DNA from: Melitaea cinxia
Lineage: Eukaryota > Arthropoda > Insecta > Lepidoptera > Nymphalidae
Assembly (NCBI RefSeq): GCF_905220565.1
Contig: NC_059401.1
Coordinates: 10,660,766-10,724,765 of the forward strand
DNA: 64,000 bases
Direction: 5' to 3'
In this document: piece after piece, positions 48,209 through 57,742 of the stretch
Layout of the letters: each line of letters begins with the position of its first letter
How positions within the stretch are numbered: position 1 is the first letter of the stretch
The notes under the pieces: generated by a model
Seen by the model: the letters and a program-made list of their open reading frames with translations, nothing else
Told to the model about the DNA's origin: nothing
Databases searched by the model: none
Made by a program: the position numbers and the translations under genes

Positions 48209-48313
48209 ATCGCTCTTTTAGCGATAAGACCGCCTTTGTACATCTTCCTCTAATTATACTACTTTTGTTTGTATCTTTCAATGGTGTGCAATAAAGAATA
48301 TTATTATTATTAG
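48209..48313 (+). mobile_element. LINE 3' tail, family L
   Basis: Starts with the hairpin ATCGCTcttttAGCGAT, then AAGACCGCCTTTGTACATC, GTATCTTTCAATGGTGTGCA and AATAAAGAATATTATTATT. The hairpin and the trinucleotide tail are typical of the 3' end a LINE reverse transcriptase recognises. The 5' part of the LINE is missing. Confidence 0.65.
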
Positions 48314-48712
48314 TGAAAGTAATGACAATTACATCAACCTGAATGTACGTAACTACAGGAATACTCCCGATAATTTTGTTAGGAGTTCCTGAGAAAGATA
48401 GTTCATTTAGGAGGCTTGCTGGTCACTATTAAAACCTGATGGTCTATATAAATTATTTACTAATATCTTAAAGTCATGTAAGAGAATTGTATTTCTTGAA
48501 AATTTACCTATTTAACTAATACCCAATTAACTGACGACCGAAGGCAAACGAAAAAACTAAGAGAGAAATGTGCAATTTCACTGTGGCCGTAAATATAAAA
48601 TATCGATTTCAAAACTCTACCAGTGGTAAGCACACAAACGATCAAAATTACTTATAATTATTTAAATTATAGAGCGATTTGATCGTTTCGTTAAGCGCAT
48701 CTACATCACTTA
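48314..48712. other. AT-rich stretch, nothing recognised
   Basis: No supported feature. Confidence 0.4.
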
Positions 48713-48771
48713 TTTTTAAACGACTTCCAAAAAAGGAGGAGGTTCTCAATTCGACTGTATTTTTTTTTAAC
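48713..48771 (+). repeat. M-family 5' end fragment
   Basis: TTTTAAACGACTTCC, GGAGGAGGTTCTCAATTCG and the T run match the first 55 bases of M; the sequence then switches abruptly to segment U. Confidence 0.8.
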
Positions 48772-48776
48772 GTATA

Positions 48777-49284
48777 CGTATAATCTTGTAGATAAATCTA
48801 TAACTAAACCTGTATTTAAACCCAAAATAAATTACAGTAATTTATTATCCTTAGGTACCTTGGGGTGTTAATAATCTATTATTTCAAGAAAATATAATTT
48901 CGTAAAATGAAACATTATCATTTATCAAATTATTAATTATAAAAAAGAATAAACATACATGGAATAAACGACACATTAAAATGAATATTTGACAACCTCG
49001 TTGGCGAAGTTTGCATTATCCTGCTTTGCACCTTAGTTTGTGGGTTCGATATTCGCCAGAGTCTGGGTGTAATATTAAAAAAAAAAAAAAAAAATTACCT
49101 ATAGCAAACTTCGTACCACCATATTTTTTTCCTGAATTTAAATATTCAATTTTAAATGTGACTCTAGTCAGCTGTTACATATAACATAAGCATTAAGTTA
49201 CCTATCTAAGAAATATACAACAGTGTCTGTTTGATTAAAAATATATCTATTTGTTACAACTACTGATGTGTAACCTTTTAACCG
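48777..49284 (+). repeat. Segment U, copy 2, plus start of M
   Basis: Matches 18230-18728 with about seven substitutions and a longer A run (49078-49094). Its last bases CCTTTTAACCG (49274-49284) are the first half of an M start and form the left target duplication of the LINE that follows. Confidence 0.9.
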
Positions 49285-50061
49285 GAGACATTTATATAGA
49301 CGTCCCGTTTACGCTGTTCCTCCGTGCAGAAATAACTTTTAAAAATTATAAAAAGTGGTAAAAAGTGAGTGTATATAGATAAATTATACATCAAAAGTTG
49401 CGGAATTGTTCGCCCTACACGGTGGTGTATTTTGTTTATCAAGTTTTGGACTTTTCATGAGTGAAAAATGTGAAAAACTGTAAAAATCAAAAACTTTTAA
49501 ACGTAAAACCGGAAACGCTGCGAAAACGAAAGCGACGACATATATATTTTCTTACGTCATTCGACGGGGCTTATTGATCCCGACATTTTGACATATCGTT
49601 TGGAATTTTTTGTGGAAAATTCGCAGAGTTATTCAAGAAAAACTGTGAACCACGTGGCCACCTGTTTTGTGATTCGGAGGGGCTACGGACAAGTGTGATA
49701 CGTCATTCGACGCGTCTCGGCAAGCCCAGCAAAACCACGCATCGAACATTAAGATCAGATGAGTGGTTCCGGAGATATCGAGAATTTTGTGAATTTTCAA
49801 AATTCAAAATTATTTTCCGGAAAAACCAAAGCAACGATACCCCCAAATTTTTTGCTCATTTAATAGTAATTAATATTTTTTAGCTGTATACTAAATTTCA
49901 CATTTTTTGGCTTAATAGTTTCGGAGATATAAATTTTTAAAATTTTAGGGGGTGCACGTGGGGGCGCAACACCCGGCCCGATCTCACCGGAATCCTCTTC
50001 AACATATTGCAAATATTTATTTTAAGCTTCCTAATTTTTTGAGGATTTTTCTTTTAATTTT

Positions 50062-50113
<52 letters not shown>

Positions 50114-50484
50114 ATAGACATAAGCTGTTATCTCTCGTCGAGACGATTTCAACGAGCCTAAGAACGGGAGGATACGAGCAAATTCAGCCGATTTTAGACG
50201 TCAGACGTGATAAGGTGGCCATATTGGCGGCCATCTTGGAATCCGAGGCCAGGAGGTCAGAGATCTCGAAAGGCCCGATACGGAGAGTCGTCGCATAATA
50301 CTCTGAGATCAGCGCTTCCCGAAATATCGAATTTCTATTCTTTAAAGAAGTAGACAGTAGTTTTAGGGCAGTCACAGACTGAAACTAGAAGATAGAATAT
50401 CTCGGGAACCGCTGGTCGCAGAGCGACGTGGTTTTCTTTATCGACTTTCCCTCAGTGAGGGCTACAATTATAACCTCAAAGGAC

Positions 50485-50534
50485 GACTCTACGTAGAGTC
50501 ATAGACAAAAAGTAGAATTTTTTCTACTTTTTGT
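50485..50534 (+). promoter_or_regulatory. Two adjacent hairpins upstream of ORF1
   Basis: A perfect 16-base palindrome GACTCTACGTAGAGTC (50485-50500) is followed by a perfect 12-bp stem ACAAAAAGTAGA/TCTACTTTTTGT (50505-50516 and 50523-50534) with a six-base loop. The symmetry is seen directly; a role in translation or packaging is inference. Confidence 0.5.
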
Positions 50535-50707
50535 TAGTTTTAAGTTTAGTATTAGTTTAGTTTTAAACACGGGCATATTTGCTCGTCATTTTAGTATATT
50601 ACTACTTATTTAACCCTGCTATTGCAGGCTTTTAACCAAAAAAAAAAAAAAAATCTTTTGAATTTTAAATATTGGACTTACCAAAAAATTATTGACGCAC
50701 CTCCGGT

Positions 50708-52000
50708 ATGTCAGGCTCAAGTTCAACTACCTCGGACAGGGCCCAAGGGACAACACGCATTCCGGTGACTCCGCGAACCCCCAAGTCCTCGTGGGGAAGC
50801 GCTCAAAAAACGCTGGACACAAGTCTGACTCCTCTTAGGAAAAGAAAAGAGATCCCAAAGGTCAGTTATTATGACGCGAGGAGGAGGGTTTTCTTGAATT
50901 GGAGGGAGTCAGAGAAAGAAAATCACGAAGAGGCTAAAAAAGCCCTTGACTCTGCCAAAAAATTAAAGAAAGAAATTAGGGAAACGCTAGAACTCGCCCT
51001 GAAAAATTACCACGACTCATTTGAAATGATGATGCATACTTTGGAGAATCAGTTGGAGGAACAAGAGAAATGTCAGAATAGGGTGGTAATAGAGAAGTTT
51101 GAGGAGCAGTCTCGTCTCCTGCTTGAGACACAACAAATAGTTAAGAGCATCCAAACCAACATTGAAAAACAGCAGGAGGCGGGAGTTGCCCCGAAAACCT
51201 ATGCCGAGGCAATAACATCCGGGCCCTCATCAAAAGCGCCGGCCGCTCTCCACTCTCTGGTGGTATCGTCGGAGGACGATCAGATGACTGGGGAGGAAGT
51301 CCTCACCAGATTGAGGGAAGTTGTTGACGCAAAAGAAGGATGGACGAAGGTTGAGCGAGTGCGAAAGGCAAAAGACAGGAAAGTGGTACTGGCTTTTGCC
51401 ACCACCACTGAAAGAGCGAAAGTGAGAGAGCGAGTGGAAGCGAAAGGGAAGGGTCTTCTGGTCGAGGAAGTCCAGAATAGGGACCCACTCCTGGTTCTAC
51501 GGGGAGTCCTCTCGGCTAACACCGACGAGGACATACTTAAGGCCCTAAAGAACCAGAACCGGGAACTCTTTGACGGTCTCGATCAGGAGACCTGCAGGGT
51601 GAAAGTGCGCTATCGCCGTAAGGCGAGGAACCCGCACACGGCACACGTGGTGTTGGAAACATCACCACCCCTCTGGAATCGGATCACCAACGCGGGGTAC
51701 GTGCATATAGACCTCCAGAGGGTAAAGGCCGAGGACCAGTCCCCGCTGGTCCAGTGTTCGAGGTGCCTAGCCTACGGACATAGCAAAAGGTTCTGCGTGG
51801 AAATGGTGGACGCGTGCAGCCACTGTGGCGGTCCGCACCTCAAGTCAGACTGCGTGGACATCGCGGCATCAGTCCCGCCTTCCTGCAGGAACTGCCGAAG
51901 AGCGAAACTTGATAGTATTCAGCACAATGCCTTTAGCAGTGACTGCCCAGTGAGAGGGAGGTGGGACGAGCTGGCGCGATCGTCCGTCGCTTATTGCTGA
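50708..52000 (+). CDS. Gag-like ORF1 protein of an R1-type LINE
   Basis: 430 residues; nucleic-acid-binding protein that coats LINE RNA. N-terminal Ser/Thr/Pro-rich segment (1-45), then a long charged region with coiled-coil character (about 65-170), a central gag/RRM-like region (about 195-345, by position only) and three CCHC knuckles at the C terminus: CX2CX4HX4C (350-363), CX2CX3HX4C (370-382) and CX2CX9HX6C (393-413). This trio is characteristic of R1-clade elements (R1, TRAS, SART, Waldo). The start is the first ATG after the A tract at 50638-50653. The frame is fully open, which is notable without any ORF2. GC and codon use are higher than in the surroundings. It ends TGA followed by C; the same frame stays open for 73 more codons. 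Confidence 0.85.
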   Translation: MSGSSSTTSDRAQGTTRIPVTPRTPKSSWGSAQKTLDTSLTPLRKRKEIPKVSYYDARRRVFLNWRESEKENHEEAKKALDSAKKLKKEIRETLELALKNYHDSFEMMMHTLENQLEEQEKCQNRVVIEKFEEQSRLLLETQQIVKSIQTNIEKQQEAGVAPKTYAEAITSGPSSKAPAALHSLVVSSEDDQMTGEEVLTRLREVVDAKEGWTKVERVRKAKDRKVVLAFATTTERAKVRERVEAKGKGLLVEEVQNRDPLLVLRGVLSANTDEDILKALKNQNRELFDGLDQETCRVKVRYRRKARNPHTAHVVLETSPPLWNRITNAGYVHIDLQRVKAEDQSPLVQCSRCLAYGHSKRFCVEMVDACSHCGGPHLKSDCVDIAASVPPSCRNCRRAKLDSIQHNAFSSDCPVRGRWDELARSSVAYC

Positions 52001-52222
52001 CGGTACGATGGTCAGCACAGTGGTGTATTTAAAAGAAGTCTCCGTATCCCTGGCACAGAGTGCGCGAGACATTCTGCGGGGACTCTGGATCTGGAAGAAA
52101 CTTATAAGTTTGTTGTGGAACAAAGTTCCCGCAGAACAAGAGGGATACATCACGCGTCCTCCGAATCTAGTAATAGTGATGAAAGGAAGAGTGCAAGAAA
52201 CAAATTTGGGCAGCAGTTTTAA
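52001..52222 (+). other. In-frame open extension after the ORF1 stop
   Basis: Directly after the TGA at 51998-52000 the ORF1 frame continues for 73 codons to TAA at 52220-52222, ending in a hydrophilic Ser/Glu/Arg-rich tail (ASSESSNSDERKSARNK). It may be a former C-terminal part cut off by a point mutation, or a readthrough extension. No domain recognised. The other frame here (52008-52268) has an ATG but no motif. Confidence 0.45.
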
Positions 52223-52800
52223 AACCAATTCCTGTCCGGAAAATAGTAGCAACACAGACAAATTGTAATCACAACACAGACAAATTGTAATCACAAAATG
52301 GCGAGCAAATATGTTCCAATTATATAATTTTATATAGTTAGGTAGCATATACTTATTAAGTATAGGATAAGGAATTTGTAAAATAGCTTAAGATTAAAGA
52401 TTGTTAATAAATAATAGATTGGTTAATTAAGTTAAAATAGTACTAAGTACAAATTAGATAAAGAAAAATTGTAAAAGTAACTAAGAATACATAATAAAGG
52501 TATATAAGTAGCTTTCCACGAGATAATGTAATATATGCTGTAATGGTGACAAAAAAAAAAAAAAAAAAAAATGTAACTCGTGAAGCTCATAAATTGTTAA
52601 AAGCAGACAATAAACCAGTAAAAGTCTTGTTTTATTACCCTGTTTAGAAAGCATATAGTTTGGGAACCCACCCTGAGTATGAAAGATGATGGATGCGAGA
52701 AAGAAATTAGTATGAGGCATGAAAGTACGAGAGGCATAATTGATAGAACTGGAATGAAAGAGTACAACGTAAATACAGGCTCCGACCATATCGGAGGTCA

Positions 52801-52846
<46 letters not shown>

Positions 52847-52851
<5 letters not shown>

Positions 52852-53457
52852 TAACCGACTTCCAAAAAAGGAGGAGGTTCTCAATTCGACTGTATTTTTT
52901 TTTAATGTATGTTACATCACAACTTTTGACCGTGTGGACTGATTTCGACAATTTTTTTTTTAATCAAAAGCTGGTGTGTGTCAATTGGTTCCATTTAAAT
53001 TTATTTGAGATCTAACAACTACTTTTCGAATTATATCTAATAATGCGTTTTTACTTGACGCTTTTTTCGTCGACCTACGTTGTATTATACCGCATAACTT
53101 TCTGCTGGATGTACCGATTTTGATAATTCTTTTTTTATTGGAAAGGAGATATCCCTAGTTTAGTACCATGATAAGGAAACTAGGATCTGATGATAAGGTC
53201 CCAGAGAAATCGAGGGAAACTCTCGAAAATCCGCAATAACTTTTTACTGAGTGTACCGATTTTGATAATTTTTAATTTAATCGAAAGCTGATGCTTATCA
53301 TGTGGTCACATTTAAATTTTATCGAAATCTGATAACTAATTTTAGAGTAATCTTTGATAACGCGTAGTTACTTGCCTAATTTTTCGTCGATCTACGTTGT
53401 ATTACTCGTCGATGTAATTGAAGTCGGTTTTTTTTTCGTTTGCAAGCAAACACAATT
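52847..53457 (+). mobile_element. M-family element, copy split by the LINE
   Basis: Continues the M element whose first bases lie at 49274-49284. Nearly the same as 18718-19336 through both modules, ending TGAAGTCGG...CGTTTGCAAGCAAACACAATTAT, where similarity to the first copy stops. Confidence 0.85.
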
Positions 53458-53824
53458 ATGTGTTAATAATCATTGGAAACTGTTCTGGTGATGGTTTTCG
53501 AAATAGTACAATGTGTAAAAATTATAATGGATGTTTATTATTATTTATTATTAATGTTCTATTTGTTTCCATTAGAATCAATTAATAAAATAAAAATAAA
53601 AAATAACTAAATAAGAGCCTTAAAAGCTTTATTTAAAAAATGGCTAATGAGTTGTGCTAGAAATAAGTCGGTCTAGATAAATTGCACCAGAAAAAGTGGT
53701 TTGCTTACATCTTTCGATAAAATGTTTCAGTGTAAGAGCAAATAAAATAGTAAGAGCATTTAAAATGAAATGTATTCAATAAAATAAATAAGCTTGGTGT
53801 GACACATCCTTAAAAATATTTATA
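53458..53824. other. AT-rich stretch, nothing recognised
   Basis: No supported feature; it separates the M copy from the LTR element. Confidence 0.4.
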
Positions 53825-53828
53825 ACCT

Positions 53829-54092
53829 AGTTATGTTGGACCAAAGCATGAGAACAATAGAAGTAAATGCTTAATCAGCGGAATAGGAATAACAAATGAT
53901 TTCTCACGTTGTCACATGCTTTGGGATCATATGTCTTGAGAAAGTTTTATTAGAATTAAATCGGGGATTAATCCAGAGCATGATAATTCTGTTCGGACGT
54001 GTCCATTGCAATTTTAAATAATTTTTAATTAAATAGTTTTAGTGTAATTATTGTAATATTTTTTTAAAAAGCCTCGTCCCGTAAACTTGTCT
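53829..54092 (+). repeat. 5' LTR, 264 bp
   Basis: Starts AGTTATGTTGGACC and ends GTAAACTTGTCT, immediately before the primer site. The first about 155 bases are identical to the 3' LTR; overall only a handful of differences, mostly near the end. Confidence 0.9.
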
Positions 54093-54110
54093 GGCGCAGC
54101 CGGTAGGATT
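54092..54110 (+). promoter_or_regulatory. Primer binding site, tRNA-Ser type
   Basis: TGGCGCAGCCGGTAGGATT directly after the LTR (sharing its last T) is complementary to the 3' end of an insect tRNA-Ser including CCA, from memory of that tRNA. Serine tRNA priming is known in several insect gypsy-group elements. Confidence 0.75.
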
Positions 54111-54529
54111 GTTTCAAAATAATTACAGCCTTCGATCTTAAGAATTCGTCCTCAAAATCAGCGAATAATTGGGCTTTCGAAGGTCTGTAAGAAACAATCC
54201 CGAACCAAATAAATAAGACAGTGATCGAGGAGTCCAGGAGCTGGCGATGCTGGTGACCGGTTGGTGAGTAGAACTTTTCACCTTCCTTCTGTCTCTTGTT
54301 ATTTTGGGATAAGACTTCTCCTATTATAACGTTTTCTGGTTTTCTTATGTATTTTTGTTAATAATTAATTTAAATATAAAAAAATATACTTGTGATAAAA
54401 ATAATTTGAATAAATTGTTTAATATATTAATTTAATATTTCAATTCAAAATCATTGAAATATTATTAACATAATTTGTATGTAAAATTAATAATTTTAGT
54501 TTTAAAACTTTTATTTTTACAAAAAAAAA

Positions 54530-55281
54530 ATGGAACAAATAACTCTGATTCCAAACGAACTATCCAAGGTTAATCAAATATCAAACGAGGATATTAGGCA
54601 AAGTAAAACAGTTATTTACAACAATACATCCCTTAACGTTTTTCTTTATAATTTACCCGAAAATATGGTTAGAATAGTTAGATTAAAATCAGCGACATCA
54701 TTTGAATCTGCGCAGCATTGTTTTAGAAGAAGTAAACTTTTACGACCAGTATAATCAGCGTAATAAAATTTTCAAATTTACCGAATTCAAAATTAAATTT
54801 TGCGAATAAGCCTAATACACCTATGACATTTAATTCATACAATCAACAACCTCAATATAAATTTGGAATTCCTCAAGGAAATCAAAAAGCATTTATGCCT
54901 ATGCTTACAGGCTTTAGTCCAAATTTTTCTCAATTTAAAGATGAAATTCCGAAAGGACCACAAATACCAGCACCAAGAGTTAGTCCTCAGTACGGACATC
55001 GTCCTGTACAACAATTAGGGTATCGTCCTTCATTTAATAATAATCATTATAAATCCCCGACACAATTTGGTTATAAGTCTAATTTTAGAACAGACGGACA
55101 AGGACAAAATGACGTTTCAATGAGAACGGTAACTAATAATAAACCTAGTCTCCCAATTAATAAAACATATATTCATGATTATAACTACAACAATTATGAC
55201 GTAACAGACTATATAGAACAAACAGACGAGCAGACTGACGAAGGAAATTCTAGTGACCTTGATAATGATGATCAGGAATAA
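54530..55281 (+). pseudogene. gag remnant of the LTR element
   Basis: Starts with an ATG after a run of A in the leader. The first frame (54530-54754) contains VFLYNLPENMVRIVRL, a late-gag type segment joined to only about 35 N-terminal residues, so most of gag has been deleted. At least two frameshifts follow (near 54720 and 54765). The last frame (54823-55281) is Asn/Gln/Tyr/Pro-rich with an acidic end (EQTDEQTDEGNSS), typical of the disordered C-terminal part of such gag proteins. No intact capsid or nucleocapsid remains. Confidence 0.65.
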
Positions 55282-56023
55282 AATTTTTCCATACGTGTAA
55301 AATTAAATGCAATAGGGTCAGATGATAATACTTCTTTGTCAGTAAATGTTGATGATAGAGAATCTCAATTCCAAGAACACTTACGTGACGTGACAGACCA
55401 AATTTTAGAATTATCCCCAAAATGTAATACAGACGATTCTAGAACTTTAACTGTAACTGACTCCGAGGCGAAAATATCAGCAAGTCCTAGAGATTTATCT
55501 GAAATCGAACCTCCAGATCATTCTGATTCTAGCACTAGTATTGAGACAGTCCACTCAAATGTAGAACGTGATTCTTCTAGTATTCCAATTTCACATGAAG
55601 CTATCAATACTAAGCCTAATCAGATATTAGTATTTTCGTGGCTTAAAAACGAAATTCAGGTTAAAGATTTGACAAGGTCAAAACAGAAAATCCTTGAAGT
55701 TTTCTTACCCTTAAATAATTTACAATTAATAAAAAAAAATCCTTAAAGAGTATATCCGCCCCAAAATTAAATATTTTATATATTTTGAACACCAGGAACA
55801 TAGGAAAGATTTCGCAAATATAATAATTTCCTTATTTAAGAAAGGCACTATTAATATAAAAGAATGTATCAAACGTATAATTAATCGTAATTTAGTGCCT
55901 GTAAAGATTAGAAAGCGGAGAACTAAGGTTCCATTAAAAAATATAAAACGACCTCCACAGGTGATGCTTAATCGCCCTGGCGATGATGAAGGAGACCCAA
56001 TCCCTTCAACTTCAAAAGACTGA
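55282..56023 (+). pseudogene. pol remnant of the LTR element
   Basis: Two frames (55336-55746, then another phase to TGA at 56021) separated by a slip in an A run at 55732-55739. The first is Ser/Asp-rich, then NQILVFSWLKNEIQVKDLTR and KQKILEVFLPLNN, which I place, from family knowledge, in the linker between RNase H and integrase. The second soon runs into a Lys/Arg/Pro-rich end (IRKRRTKVPLKNIKRPPQ... STSKD) like the integrase C terminus. Protease, reverse transcriptase, RNase H and the integrase catalytic core are missing, implying at least two deletions. Confidence 0.6.
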
Positions 56024-57742
56024 AGGTAACCCAGGCCTGTTGCCTGTCAAACAAGGTCAGGCCTATAAACAAGAAAATAAGTGGTTAATTATAAAAGTAT
56101 TAGATTTAAGTTCTATATTTGTCGATTTAGAGTTTAATATAAATAAGTATAGTAATTTTAATAGAGTAATGAATATAGATAAACCTTATATGTATGAATT
56201 TAGTAATATGAAAATGCAAGTAGAATATTTAAAAGATGTAACTATAGAAAAGGCAAAACAGATAGCACCAACAAAAAGATTTCGAAGAGGTTTGCTTAAT
56301 CCCGTAGGTTCTATTATAAAATCGATAACTGGTAACTTAGATCACGAAGACGCGCTTTACTATGATAATCTTATTAACAAATTATATAACAAACGAAATT
56401 TAATCGATAGTAAAATTACCCTGGTTTCCAAAATGTTGGATTATTCTATTAATAGTACAGAAATTTTATATAGCAATTCTTTAATTATTAATGAACGTTT
56501 AAAACGCGTAGAAAGTATGTCGAAAGACATGGTGACAAAAGAAGAAAACTCAATATTCCACTTATGTTTTGAGTATATATAGTACGTTTATTAATAATTT
56601 CCGTTCAATATATATAACACTCAGTGAAATTGAGACAGCCTTAGCCTTTAATAAAATTTCTGTGCTACATCAATCAATAATTAATTCTACTGAATTGTTT
56701 TACATATTTTCTTCTATAGAAAAATATCATAGTTCATTGTATCCTATAACAGAATGTTATTACATTACATACATTACATATAATTAAAATAGAGCGAACA
56801 TTGTCTGTTAAGGCGTATGTAAAAGGAAACCAGATAACATTTATAATAGAAGTTCCTCTTACAGATAATAATACGTATAATTATTATAAAATTTATTCAT
56901 TGCCTATTTTTGATCAAATTAAAAACAAAACTTTCATTATTATTCCCGAATATCCCTTCCTTATGGTGAAAGGTTCGAAGTACTTGCCGGTCGCGTCTCC
57001 GTGTCAACATGTGTTCGGCGATAACCAGTACATATGCACTGAACATAATTTTATCCCTTACTCAACGATAACGTGTATGGAACAATTGATGCAGTTTCAC
57101 AATGACTTAACTCAATGTCATAGACGAGTAGTTCATATCGAAGAAGTTAAAGTACAACGTCTTTCGTCTGCCCGTTGGATAATATATTCCCGAAATAAGG
57201 AAGTAATGTCTTACCAATGTGGAAACGATATAACAAAAACATCTATGATGGGAACTTATCTCGTTCAAATAGATCCTGGCTGCGAGATTCTACTTAATGA
57301 TCTTCATTTATATTATCTTCAACACACATTGGAAAAATTTGAATACAAGGTGACACCTATTATTAATTTACCTCAGCCTTTGGCTGAGGTAAAGAGGTAT
57401 GAGGTATGAGGTAAGAAAATCCCTATTCCTGTCGATCCGATTGATATTAAGGGAATTAATTTGGATGACATAAAGTATCTATCTGCGGCCTTAAAAATGA
57501 AAAGTTTAAGTGAAAGTGAAATTAAATCTATAATAAAAGTTAACAGTGTCAGTGTAGGAACTCTAATTTTATATCTTATATTAATTTTTATTTGTTTAAT
57601 TTTAGTTATAAAAAGTGTTAAGAATAAAATTTTAAGCAAGGGTCGAAACCTTCAGAAGTCAAATTCTTCCGACGGTTTCGAACTTAAGGGGGGAAGAGTT
57701 ATGTTGGACCAAAGCATGAGAACAATAGAAGTAAATGCTTAA
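55983..57742 (+). pseudogene. env remnant of the LTR element
   Basis: Envelope-type glycoprotein related to baculovirus F proteins. Frame 55983-56582 carries the furin-type site KRFRR (residues 98-102) followed by GLLNPVGSIIKSITGNLD (103-120), the conserved fusion-peptide region. The frame shifts twice (near 56575 and 56790). 56801-57409 holds the Cys-containing ectodomain and ends at an in-frame TGA at 57407. The same phase continues in 57461-57742 with a hydrophobic membrane span (about residues 33-51) and short basic tail, running 46 bases into the 3' LTR. It overlaps the pol end by 41 bases. It is non-functional as it stands. Confidence 0.8.
57686..57696 (+). promoter_or_regulatory. Polypurine tract
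   Basis: AAGGGGGGAAG lies directly before the AGTTATG start of the 3' LTR, the expected site of plus-strand priming. Confidence 0.9.

Larger units (their letters stand above)
49285..52846 (+). mobile_element. R1-clade-like non-LTR element with ORF1 only
   Basis: Inserted into M: CCTTTTAACCG occurs at both 49274-49284 and 52847-52857, and the element ends in a 42-base A tract (52805-52846). It has a long 5' untranslated region (about 1.4 kb), an intact ORF1 with R1-type zinc knuckles, and no endonuclease or reverse transcriptase. Further A tracts lie at 50066-50110 (45), 50638-50653 (16) and 52551-52571 (21). It must have been mobilised by another LINE's enzymes. A defective deletion derivative or a stable gag-only family are both possible. 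Confidence 0.8.

Noticed and set aside
51280..52348. Minus-strand frames of 61-159 codons
   Set aside because: Antisense to the ORF1 of the R1-like LINE and its 3' region; no motifs.
52481..52951. 156-codon minus-strand frame with poly-Phe, and the plus-strand poly-Lys frame
   Set aside because: Translation of the LINE's A tracts; shadows.
54092..57697. Functional retrovirus-like gene set
   Set aside because: gag, pol and env remnants are truncated, frameshifted or stopped, and polymerase and integrase cores are missing; annotated as pseudogenes only.
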